A DNA stretch of 11,492 nt from Patescibacteria group bacterium (GCA_018818855.1 JAHIRI010000009.1:1-11492), one strand, 5' to 3'. Counted from the stretch's first letter, positions 6,032 to 11,481 are shown. Translations and numbers: made by a program. The notes: a model not told the origin generated them from the letters alone.

Positions 6032-7126
6032 ATGCTTTCCCGGTATTTTTCATTTTTAAAACGTTTTGACTGGGTGCTTGCCACTTCGGTTTTTTTGCTT
6101 TTGGTTTTAAGTTTGGTTGCGCTTTACAGTATTTCATTGAGCAAAGCTAGTCCGGATTTTTTAAATTTAAAAAAACAGATCATTTTTATTTTAATTGGCT
6201 TGGTCGGATTTTTTGCCTTGAGTATTATTGATTATAAATGGTTGAAATTTTATAGTTTTCCGATTTATGGTTTGGCCGCGGCGTTATTGGTCGCGGTTTT
6301 GATTTTTGGCCAGGTTATTCGCGGAACGCAAGGTTGGTTTGGATTTGGTTGGTTTAATTTTCAGCCGGTGGAATTGGCGAAACTCGCGATGATTATTTTT
6401 TTAGCAAAATATTTTTCCCGCGGAGCGCATGAAATTTTTAATTTTAAACACATTGCGATAAGCGGTATTTTCTCAGGAATTTTAATTGGTTTAGTTTTGC
6501 TTCAGCCGGATTTTGGTTCGGCACTTGTTCTATTTTTTCTGTGGCTCGGAATGTTATTTTTAATTGGAATAAAGCGGTCGCACCTGGTTTTACTTTTACT
6601 TTTAGTCGCAACTCTTTTGGCCGGTTCGTGGTTTTTTATTTTCCAAGATTATCAAAAAGATAGAATTTTGAGTTTCCTGGATGCTTCACGCGATCCGCTC
6701 GGCCGCGGCTACAATATTACTCAGGCGCAAATCGCCGTGGGTTCAGGCGAGGTGTTCGGACGCGGGATTGGTTTTGGGCCGCAAAGCCAGCTTCGTTTTA
6801 TTCCGGAAAGTCAGACAGATTTTATTTTTGCTGTTTTAGCTGAAGAAATGGGTTTTATGGGAGCGGCTTTGATTCTGGCTCTTTGGGGAGTTATTTTTTG
6901 GCGAATTGTGCGGCTGGCGCGCCGGGCGCGTGATGACTTCAGTTTATTCTTTGCAACCGGTACGGCAATTGTTTTTTTGATTCAAATTTTTATTAATGTC
7001 GGGATGACGGTCGGCGTGGCGCCGGTGACAGGAATTTCCTTGCCCTTTATAAGCTATGGCGGCAGCGCTTTGGTTGTAAATTTGGCCATGGTGGGGATTT
7101 TGGAAAGTATTGCGGTAAGGTCTTAA
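6032..7126 (+). CDS. rodA: SEDS-family peptidoglycan polymerase RodA (FtsW/RodA/SpoVE)
   Basis: This multi-span inner-membrane glycosyltransferase polymerises lipid II into glycan strands together with a class B penicillin-binding protein. It has 364 residues, the family's usual size, with about ten membrane segments beginning WVLATSVFLLLVLSLVALYS. Family motifs: RGTQGWFGFGWFNFQPVELAK in the first third (one continuous block), LLQPDFGSALV with D160, RGYNITQAQIAVGSG, and ESQTDFIFAVLAEEMGF, whose D263 matches the catalytic-loop Asp of RodA proteins. Near the C-terminus, PVTGISLPFISYGGSALV is the SEDS signature. The lack of a cytoplasmic N-terminal extension and the general wording favour RodA over FtsW, but the two can be hard to separate by eye. 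It stands alone between a hairpin and the rplY promoter; no PBP2 gene is visible here. There is no Shine-Dalgarno sequence. Confidence 0.93.
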   Translation: MLSRYFSFLKRFDWVLATSVFLLLVLSLVALYSISLSKASPDFLNLKKQIIFILIGLVGFFALSIIDYKWLKFYSFPIYGLAAALLVAVLIFGQVIRGTQGWFGFGWFNFQPVELAKLAMIIFLAKYFSRGAHEIFNFKHIAISGIFSGILIGLVLLQPDFGSALVLFFLWLGMLFLIGIKRSHLVLLLLLVATLLAGSWFFIFQDYQKDRILSFLDASRDPLGRGYNITQAQIAVGSGEVFGRGIGFGPQSQLRFIPESQTDFIFAVLAEEMGFMGAALILALWGVIFWRIVRLARRARDDFSLFFATGTAIVFLIQIFINVGMTVGVAPVTGISLPFISYGGSALVVNLAMVGILESIAVRS

Positions 7127-7129
7127 CTC

Positions 7130-7158
7130 TTGACTATTTTGGAGTTCATTGTTAGAAT
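7130..7158 (+). promoter_or_regulatory. Sigma-70-type promoter for rplY
   Basis: TTGACT (7130-7135), exactly 17 bases, then TAGAAT (7153-7158): five of six matches in each box with ideal spacing. Transcription would start near 7165, leaving about 32 bases of leader. It probably also drives the DUF3048 gene 75 bases below rplY. Confidence 0.8.
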
Positions 7159-7196
7159 CTAATCATTATTAATTAATTTTTAAACAGAGAATTCTT

Positions 7197-7883
7197 ATGA
7201 CCTTAAGTCTCAATGTCAAAAAACGAGAGGTGACTGGAAGGGGAGTAAAGAATCTTCGTAAACAAAATTTGATTCCGGCCGTTATTTACGGAAAAGACGT
7301 GCCGTCCTTAAATTTGGTTGTGGAGTATCTTCCTTTCAATAAACTTTACAAAGAAGCCGGAGAAAGTACGCTCATTGATTTAAAAGTTGATGAAGCCGCG
7401 CCGGTTAAAGTTTTGGTCCAGGAAGTGCAGGCAGATCCTCGCACGGGGAAACTTTCCCACGTTGATTTTCGCCAAATTAAGATGACGGAAAAAATTAAAG
7501 TGGACGCCATCCTCAAATTTGTCGGTGAAGCGCCGGCGGTTAAAGAGACTGGCGGAACTTTTGTGCACAGTATGGATGAAGTGGAAATTGAATGTTTGCC
7601 GCAAGATATGCTTCATGAAATTGAAGTTGATATTTCCGGACTTAAAACTTTTGAAGATAGTATTCAGGTTAAAGATTTGAAAGTTCCCGCGGGTGTAAAA
7701 ATTTTGGCTGACATGAACGCTACCCTCGCCACGGTTGAAGCGCCTTTGACCGAGGAAGAAATGAAAGCTGAGCTTGAAACACCGGTCGCGGAAAAAGTTG
7801 AAGAAGTTGAAGTTGTGGAAAAAGAGAAGAAAGAGGGAGAAGAGGCTGCTGCTCCGGAAGCTCAAGGCGAGAAAAAAGAATAA
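7197..7883 (+). CDS. rplY: 50S ribosomal protein L25/general stress protein Ctc
   Basis: L25/CTC binds 5S rRNA in the central protuberance of the large ribosomal subunit. The 228-residue product is the long, two-domain (TL5/CTC) form. The N-terminal domain (about 1-93) shows REVTGRGVKNLRKQNLIPAV followed by IYGK, and ends in the typical LSHVDF block. The C-terminal domain (about 97-183) carries VDAILKFVGEAPAVKETGG and the CLPQDMLHEIEVDISGL block. The rest (about 184-228) is a disordered tail of Glu, Lys, Val and Ala, common in CTC proteins and probably not needed for rRNA binding. It has its own near-consensus promoter and no strong Shine-Dalgarno sequence. The following gene on the same strand is unrelated in function. 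Confidence 0.95.
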   Translation: MTLSLNVKKREVTGRGVKNLRKQNLIPAVIYGKDVPSLNLVVEYLPFNKLYKEAGESTLIDLKVDEAAPVKVLVQEVQADPRTGKLSHVDFRQIKMTEKIKVDAILKFVGEAPAVKETGGTFVHSMDEVEIECLPQDMLHEIEVDISGLKTFEDSIQVKDLKVPAGVKILADMNATLATVEAPLTEEEMKAELETPVAEKVEEVEVVEKEKKEGEEAAAPEAQGEKKE

Positions 7884-7935
7884 ACCGAAATCTGTATGCG
7901 AATTACGAATTTTCGGAGTTCGAATACGAATCGGT
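7884..7935. repeat. Short degenerate repeats and inverted repeat between rplY and the DUF3048 gene
   Basis: ACCGA (7884-7888) right after the rplY stop is mirrored by TCGGT (7931-7935). Between them several related CGAATTA/ACGAAT words occur in both orientations, so the stretch can fold in more than one way. There is no T-run, so it is not a clear terminator. Its function is unknown; it may be low-complexity expansion. Confidence 0.35.
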
Positions 7936-7958
7936 GTAGAGGTTAAATTATATTCAAA

Positions 7959-9059
7959 ATGAAGTCGATAAAGAAATTATTTTCAGGAATAATTACTTTT
8001 GTAAAGAAACAACCGCGTATCTGGCTGGTTGTTTCTTTGTTATTAATTTCAGTTTTGGTTGTCGCTGTTGGTGGATATTTTCTTTTGTCTCAAACTTCTT
8101 TTTTAGATTTTTTTTCAAGAAGTGGCAAGTCGCAGAACAATGAACAAAGTGAAGAATCAAAGTTACCGGGTTTTCGCCGTTTGATTGATGGCGTAGAAGT
8201 GGAAGATGAAATAAAAATTAATCCACCGCTTTTTGCCGTGCAGATTGAAAATATGGTTGACGCGCGTCCGCTTTCCGGAATTTCGCGCGCCAATTTAGTT
8301 TATGAAACTTTGGCTGAAGCGGGAATTACGCGGCTTTTGGCATTTTTTACGGCAGATTCTGATGTATCAGAAATCGGGCCGGTTCGAAGTGCGCGACCGT
8401 ATTTTCTCGATTGGGCAGAAGAATTTGGCGCACTTTATGCTCATTCCGGTGGTAGCCCTGAAGCGCTCCGATTAATTCCGCAATACGATATTTGGGATTT
8501 GAATGAATTTGCTTACGGAAGATTTTTTTGGCGATCAAAATCAAGATACATGCCGCATAATCTTTACACTTCAACCGAACTTTTGAATGACGCTTTTGAA
8601 GTAAGGGAAGGAGAAGTTAAAAATTTTACGCCGTGGCAATTTAAAGACGAAGTGACGGAAGAAGCGCGGCCGACCGAGGAAGGGCGGGTGAAAATTTATT
8701 TTTCCACAAAAACTTATGAGGCCGGCTGGCAGTATAATCGCGAGGCAAATGATTATTTGAGATATCAAGCTGGATTGATCCAGCAAGACAGGGACGGTTC
8801 TGAAGTTCGGGCAAAAAATATTGTTGTGCAATTTACCAGTGTAGTTGTTTTAGACGAAGTCAGTCGTAAGAAAATAAAAACAATCGGCAGCGGCGATGCG
8901 ATAGTTTTTCAAGATGGAATTAGAATTGATGGGATCTGGGAAAAAGAAGCGCGCGGAGAGCGGACGAAATTTTTTGATGAAAGCGGCGCGGAAATAAAAT
9001 TCAACCCGGGAGTGACCTGGGTTGAAGTAGTGCCGATTGGGACTGACGTGGAATTTTAA
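7959..9059 (+). CDS. DUF3048 domain-containing membrane-anchored protein (YerB-like)
   Basis: The protein is named for its domain, whose biochemical role is unsettled; YerB of Bacillus is a lipoprotein relative. The product has 366 residues. A basic N-terminus (KSIKKLF, KKQPR) precedes one membrane helix at about 21-43, then a polar linker at about 50-70. There is no Cys for a lipobox, so it is anchored by the helix and not as a lipoprotein. The N-terminal DUF3048 domain (about 85-215) has the family blocks FAVQIENMVDARPLSGISRA, LVYETLAEAGITR, EIGPVRSARPYFLDWA, AHSGGSPEAL and RYMPHNLYTS. The C-terminal domain (about 240-360) includes AGWQYNREANDYLRYQAG and NIVVQFTSVVVLDE. It lies 75 bases below rplY and probably reads through from that promoter. 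There is no Shine-Dalgarno sequence. The family call is firm. Confidence 0.92.
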   Translation: MKSIKKLFSGIITFVKKQPRIWLVVSLLLISVLVVAVGGYFLLSQTSFLDFFSRSGKSQNNEQSEESKLPGFRRLIDGVEVEDEIKINPPLFAVQIENMVDARPLSGISRANLVYETLAEAGITRLLAFFTADSDVSEIGPVRSARPYFLDWAEEFGALYAHSGGSPEALRLIPQYDIWDLNEFAYGRFFWRSKSRYMPHNLYTSTELLNDAFEVREGEVKNFTPWQFKDEVTEEARPTEEGRVKIYFSTKTYEAGWQYNREANDYLRYQAGLIQQDRDGSEVRAKNIVVQFTSVVVLDEVSRKKIKTIGSGDAIVFQDGIRIDGIWEKEARGERTKFFDESGAEIKFNPGVTWVEVVPIGTDVEF

Positions 9060-9108
9060 TTATATTTCAAAAATAATCAAACGAGCTCGTCCTGCGAGGT
9101 CTTTTTTT

Positions 9109-9138
9109 ACCCCCGCACCAATGCATTGGTGCGGGGGT
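9109..9138 (+). terminator. Perfect 30-bp palindrome closing the plus-strand unit
   Basis: Bases 9109-9138 are identical to their own reverse complement, with arms ACCCCCGCACC and GGTGCGGGGGT around AATGCATT. A T-rich tail (TTTATTTCTCTTT) follows on the plus strand, which fits termination of the DUF3048 transcript. A run of seven T (9102-9108) also precedes it, after a weaker CTCG/CGAG hairpin. It lies between converging genes. On the minus strand the bases that follow are A-rich, so it is a poor terminator for prmC by sequence. Confidence 0.75.
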
Positions 9139-9166
9139 TTATTTCTCTTTGGGCTGGGGTATAATT

Positions 9167-10042
9167 TTAAATTTCAAAAATAGCAATTCTATTTCTTCCC
9201 GAGAGATCTTGTTTAATCTCAATTTTGGCGGCGGGAAAGCGGCGTTTGATTAATTTAGTGATTGATATCTTTTGTGATGGATCTATTTCGAAGATTGAGA
9301 TGACGGATAATTGACGGTTGGTAATTAGTAATTCAATTTGCTGTAAAAGTTGTCTGTAATATTTTAGACCATCTATGCCGCCGTCCAGCGCCTGTCGCGG
9401 CTCGTATTTTTTTATTTCCGGTTGAGTTTTTTGATATTGGTGTGTCGTGAGGTAAGGAAGATTGGCGACAATTGTTAAAGATTTTAGATTTATGATTTTT
9501 GATTTTAAAAATGGTTCAAGTAAATTGCCGCGGAGTAGGGTGACGGAGGTTTTGAGATGTTTAGTATTTTTTTGCGCGACTTTTATTGCGCCAGACGAAA
9601 TTTCCGTAGCAAAAATTTTGGTGTGCGGTAAATGGTGAGCAAGTGAGATGGCGATGGCGCCGCTGCCGGTGCCGACGTCAACGATTGATGTATCTTGTAT
9701 CTTGTATTTAGTATCTTGTATTTTTTTTAGAGTTTCTTCAACCAGAGTTTCTGTTTCTGGTCTGGGAATCAGAACGCTTTTATTTACAAAAAAATCCAGG
9801 TCGTAGAAAAATTTGTGGCCAGTGATATAAGCGACCGGGTCGTGTTTAGCGCGGCGGGCAATCAGTTTTTTAAATTTATTAAGTTGTGCCGCGGATAAAT
9901 TTTTTTCCGAATGCGCATACAAAAATTCGCGCGGTTTTTTTATAGTAAAAGATAAAAGAATCTCGGCGTCCAGGGCAGGGGAGAGGATTTTTGATTTCTT
10001 TAAAATTTTTATTGCCCAAAGGAGGGATTGTTTGATGGTCAT
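9167..10042 (-). CDS. prmC: Peptide chain release factor N5-glutamine methyltransferase PrmC (HemK)
   Basis: PrmC uses S-adenosylmethionine to methylate the Gln of the GGQ motif of release factors RF1 and RF2, which speeds termination. The product has 291 residues. The N-terminal helical domain (about 1-85) recognises the release factor and ends with FFVNKSVLIPRPETETLVEE, the family's hallmark. The Rossmann fold follows with motif I VDVGTGSGAIAISLA (121-135). The catalytic NPPY motif appears as NLPY (194-197), a variant I associate with Patescibacteria; EPRQALDGGIDGLKYYR (214-230) is also typical. Three low-complexity stretches sit in predicted loops: KIQDTKYKIQDT (107-118), SKIINLKS (181-188) and ITNRQLSVIS (240-250). 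The first is encoded by a tandem heptamer. The gene starts six bases after a perfect -10 box, so its message is probably leaderless. Usually it neighbours prfA, which is not in view. Confidence 0.95.
   Translation of the reverse strand: MTIKQSLLWAIKILKKSKILSPALDAEILLSFTIKKPREFLYAHSEKNLSAAQLNKFKKLIARRAKHDPVAYITGHKFFYDLDFFVNKSVLIPRPETETLVEETLKKIQDTKYKIQDTSIVDVGTGSGAIAISLAHHLPHTKIFATEISSGAIKVAQKNTKHLKTSVTLLRGNLLEPFLKSKIINLKSLTIVANLPYLTTHQYQKTQPEIKKYEPRQALDGGIDGLKYYRQLLQQIELLITNRQLSVISIFEIDPSQKISITKLIKRRFPAAKIEIKQDLSGRNRIAIFEI
9690..9724 (-). repeat. Five-copy heptanucleotide tandem repeat within prmC
   Basis: On the plus strand the units are GTATCTT, GTATCTT, GTATTTA, GTATCTT and GTATTTT, in perfect seven-base register. 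In prmC sense this is AAGATAC-like and yields KIQDTKY plus KIQDT, because three units (21 bases) make one seven-residue repeat. Gain or loss of one unit would shift the reading frame just before SAM motif I. Confidence 0.9.
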
Positions 10043-10048
10043 AAATTT

Positions 10049-10057
10049 ATTATAACA
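10049..10057 (-). promoter_or_regulatory. Extended -10 promoter of prmC, likely leaderless
   Basis: On the minus strand, TGT directly precedes a perfect TATAAT (10054-10049), followed by six bases and then the prmC ATG (10042). Normal spacing to the transcription start puts the first base at or next to the A of the start codon. There is no recognisable -35 box. Confidence 0.65.
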
Positions 10058-10177
10058 TAAACCCCAGCACTAAAGCCCGAAGTATGGCAGATGGCAGTTC
10101 GTCTAGTCGGCGCGGAAACGCCTGCGGCTCCCGTCGTACAAAAATATTATCTATTTTAAGGCTTAGTGCGGGGTTAT
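10057..10177. repeat. 121-bp imperfect inverted repeat next to the prmC promoter
   Basis: The left arm (10057-10077) and the reverse complement of the right arm (10160-10177) match as ATAACCCCGCACTAAGCC, except for three single extra A bases in the left arm. Inside lie a tandem ATGGCAG pair (10084-10097) and a hairpin at 10105-10129: AGTCG with CGGCT (one G-T wobble) enclosing GCG with CGC. It could be a small mobile-type element, a structured RNA or a decayed dispersed repeat. There is no coding potential. It fills most of the gap between prmC and the terminator at 10234-10262. Confidence 0.5.
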
Positions 10178-10233
10178 TTGTTTGTCCTTAAATTTTTTTC
10201 GTGCATAGCACTCCAAAATTTAAACAAACAAAT

Positions 10234-10262
10234 AAAAAGCCCGAACACTTACGCGTTCGGGC
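10234..10262 (-). terminator. Rho-independent terminator of the GC-rich gene at 10292-10816
   Basis: GCCCGAAC (10239-10246) pairs perfectly with GTTCGGGC (10255-10262) around an eight-base loop. On the minus strand five T follow (10238-10234). It lies 29 bases below the stop codon. Confidence 0.92.
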
Positions 10263-10291
10263 AACCTCCTTGGGGTCTGTACTACGGTGGG

Positions 10292-10816
10292 CTACTCGTG
10301 GTTTGGCCATGGGGGGCGGCTGTCGGACGGTTCGATTTCCTCCACGACTTCCTCCTCCACGACCGTGGCTTCCGGCGCGTCGGCCATGGCTTCGTCGGCG
10401 CGCTTGTCGCCTTCGGCGGCGCAGGCGCGGAGCACGGCGTAAGGACTGGCGTTGACCAGCTGCTCCCAGGTGGCGCGTTCCGGTTTGGTAAGCCAGGGCT
10501 CAAAGATGTCCGACCACTTGACCCGCGGAATGTGGCTGAGCAGCGCTTCGGCGAAAGCGGTTTCGTTCAAGAGCGCTTGCTTCCAGACATCGAGCATCGC
10601 GTCCTTGCTCGTCTGTATTTGCTCATAGAGATCGCCGTAGATCTTGTCGAAGCCGATGGCCTTGGCGAGCTTCGTGACGCAGTGGCCGATGAAGCCACTG
10701 ACCTCCAGATGTCGCACGACGTCCTCGAAGTCCAAGAACCCGGCGGCCTGGAGCGTCCGCAGACGTTCCGCCAGAACCAACTTGGCCTTTTCCCTCCGGT
10801 CGTCCATGTCTGCCAT
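10292..10816 (-). CDS. GC-rich hypothetical protein, helical with acidic tail
   Basis: I do not recognise this 174-residue protein. The ATG at 10816 is chosen because GGAGGAA (10827-10821) lies directly upstream at ideal distance; an earlier ATG at 10864 would add 16 very basic residues and lie within a leader hairpin. The product begins MADMDDRREKAKLVLAERLR, and the first 130 residues look mostly helical (LRTLQAAGFLDFEDVVRHLE, IYGDLYEQIQTSKDAMLDVW). Single Cys residues occur in GFIGHCVTKLAKAIG and LRACAAEG. The C-terminus (about 137-174) is low-complexity and acidic (EATVVEEEVVEEIEPSD) and probably disordered. There is no signal peptide or membrane span. Codons end mainly in G/C, unlike prmC next to it. 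It is a single-gene unit with its own promoter, leader hairpin and terminator, like the gene at 3175. Foreign origin or high expression could each explain the composition. Confidence 0.82.
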   Translation of the reverse strand: MADMDDRREKAKLVLAERLRTLQAAGFLDFEDVVRHLEVSGFIGHCVTKLAKAIGFDKIYGDLYEQIQTSKDAMLDVWKQALLNETAFAEALLSHIPRVKWSDIFEPWLTKPERATWEQLVNASPYAVLRACAAEGDKRADEAMADAPEATVVEEEVVEEIEPSDSRPPWPNHE

Positions 10817-10828
10817 TGTCTTCCTCCG

Positions 10829-10865
10829 CTTGCCTTTCCCGCGACGTGCGGGGAATTTTGGCAAG
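10829..10865 (-). other. Leader hairpin before the gene at 10816
   Basis: In the transcript, CTTGCC (10865-10860) pairs with GGCAAG (10834-10829), and inside it CCCGC pairs with GCGGG (10852-10848 with 10842-10838). The stem ends one base before the Shine-Dalgarno sequence (10827-10821), so folding could affect ribosome access or protect the 5' end. Confidence 0.55.
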
Positions 10866-10879
10866 TTCTTTCTATTCGC

Positions 10880-10908
10880 ACCTTAGTTTAGAAAATGAGA
10901 TTTGTCAA
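10880..10908 (-). promoter_or_regulatory. Sigma-70-type promoter of the GC-rich gene at 10816
   Basis: On the minus strand a perfect TTGACA (10908-10903), exactly 17 bases, then TAAGGT (10885-10880). The -35 is consensus and the -10 partial, much like the promoter at 3060-3089. Transcription would start near 10873, giving a leader of about 57 bases. Confidence 0.65.
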
Positions 10909-10912
10909 GAAG

Positions 10913-10974
10913 TGCGGGGTCGGAGTCCACGCGAAAGCGTGGCAATCGCCAGTCTTTCGGCTGGATTCCGCGCA
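10913..10974 (+). ncRNA. Candidate structured RNA or dispersed repeat with three-way junction
   Basis: Four stems fit without conflict. P1: TGCG (10913-10916) with CGCA (10971-10974). After a GGGT bulge, P1b: CGGAGT (10921-10926) with ATTCCG (10965-10970). P2: CCACGC (10927-10932) with GCGTGG (10937-10942), capped by GAAA. P3: CCAGTC (10949-10954) with GGCTGG (10959-10964). Only CAATCG joins P2 to P3. The two wobble pairs are G-U on the plus strand but would be A-C mismatches on the minus strand, favouring plus-strand RNA. No promoter is evident, so transcription is unproven and a DNA-level repeat is possible. Confidence 0.5.
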
Positions 10975-11009
10975 TGTATTTTCTCTTGCGGGTAAAAATT
11001 TAAATAAAT

Positions 11010-11064
11010 AAAAAAAAGCCCGTGGACTGTGGAGCGGGCGCAGGTTGCTCCAGAGTTCACGGGC
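11010..11064 (-). terminator. Long-stem Rho-independent terminator of the gene at 11157-11411
   Basis: Arms 11018-11035 and 11047-11064 form an 18-position stem with one G-T wobble (on the plus strand) and one G-G mismatch around an 11-base loop. On the minus strand eight T (11017-11010) follow directly. The stem is longer than an ordinary terminator. Confidence 0.9.
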
Positions 11065-11066
11065 CG

Positions 11067-11131
11067 CCCAGTAGCAGGAGGGGTGGGACAAACCATGCTA
11101 CGGGCTTTGTGGCCGGGAGGGAGTTGGCCAC
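11067..11131 (-). other. Two further stem-loops in the 3' region of the last gene, with C/U-rich loops
   Basis: GTGGCC (11109-11114) pairs with GGCCAC (11126-11131); the transcript loop is AACTCCCTCCC. GTAGC plus CCC (11067-11075, one bulged A) pairs with GCTAC plus GGG (11097-11104); the 21-base transcript loop ends in CCCCTCCT. Together with the terminator they make three consecutive stem-loops below the stop codon at 11157. They could be a stabilised 3' end or a 3'-derived small RNA. Confidence 0.5.
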
Positions 11132-11156
11132 GAATTTGGAACGGAGGGCTGGCGAG

Positions 11157-11411
11157 TTATCTCGCCAAACTCTCACGTTGATGGGGTGGGACTCCGGTCT
11201 TGGCAGCGCGGCAGCGAGCGCGATCATTCGCGCGCGCGGCCCGATTCCGACGGAGCTCTTCTTCCGTATCGGGGAAGAAGCCCTCGGTCGTTCGCTTGCG
11301 CCTCGGATAGTGACCGCCTCGAGGGATCGTGATCGGTCCGCTGTCGGTCATGAGGCGAGTTCCGTCGTACGAGAGGGGTGTTCCGTCGGCACCAAAGATT
11401 CCGTTCGACAT
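11157..11411 (-). CDS. Small GC-rich basic hypothetical protein
   Basis: I do not recognise this 84-residue protein. The ATG at 11411 is preferred: GGAGG (11425-11421) lies nine bases upstream, with GGGAG closer still. A TTG at 11429 would add six residues but lacks support. The N-terminal half is Gly/Thr/Asp-rich and may form short strands (MSNGIFGADGTPLSYDGTRL, then MTDSGPITIPRGG). The rest is strongly basic and helical (PRRKRTTEGF, EELRRNRAARANDRARCRAA) and could contact nucleic acid, which is inference from charge only. It has one Cys and no membrane span or signal peptide. Codons are G/C-ending, like the genes at 3175 and 10816 and unlike the AT-rich genes. Its 3' region holds three stem-loops including a strong terminator. 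The ORF is short, but the Shine-Dalgarno sequence, matching composition and terminator together argue it is real. Confidence 0.68.
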   Translation of the reverse strand: MSNGIFGADGTPLSYDGTRLMTDSGPITIPRGGHYPRRKRTTEGFFPDTEEELRRNRAARANDRARCRAAKTGVPPHQRESLAR

Positions 11412-11453
11412 TCTCCCTGTCCTCCTCAACCTTCCCTATCTTTATTGCTTCAA

Positions 11454-11481
11454 CTCATCCCGCCCATCGGGACGAGGTATA
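11454..11481 (-). promoter_or_regulatory. Tentative -10 box and leader hairpin of the last gene
   Basis: On the minus strand TATACC (11481-11476) could be a -10 box; its -35 would be beyond the window edge. TCCCG (11458-11462) pairs with CGGGA (11468-11472), extended by CTC with GAG around one mismatch. A hairpin near the predicted message start would match the arrangement at 3097. Weak evidence. Confidence 0.3.

Noticed and set aside
9160..9165. Perfect TATAAT on the plus strand near the prmC 3' end
   Set aside because: There is no TG extension, no -35 box at the right distance, and no gene downstream on that strand.
10166..10891. Long plus-strand open frame (241 codons) opposite the gene at 10292-10816
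   Set aside because: GC-rich DNA gives long antisense frames; this one runs through a terminator hairpin and the opposing promoter and has no start signals.
10057..11064. Integron attC-like sites flanking the GC-rich cassettes
   Set aside because: The inverted repeats lack the GTTRRRY/RYYYAAC ends, the cassettes are not uniformly oriented with one shared site, and no integrase is present.
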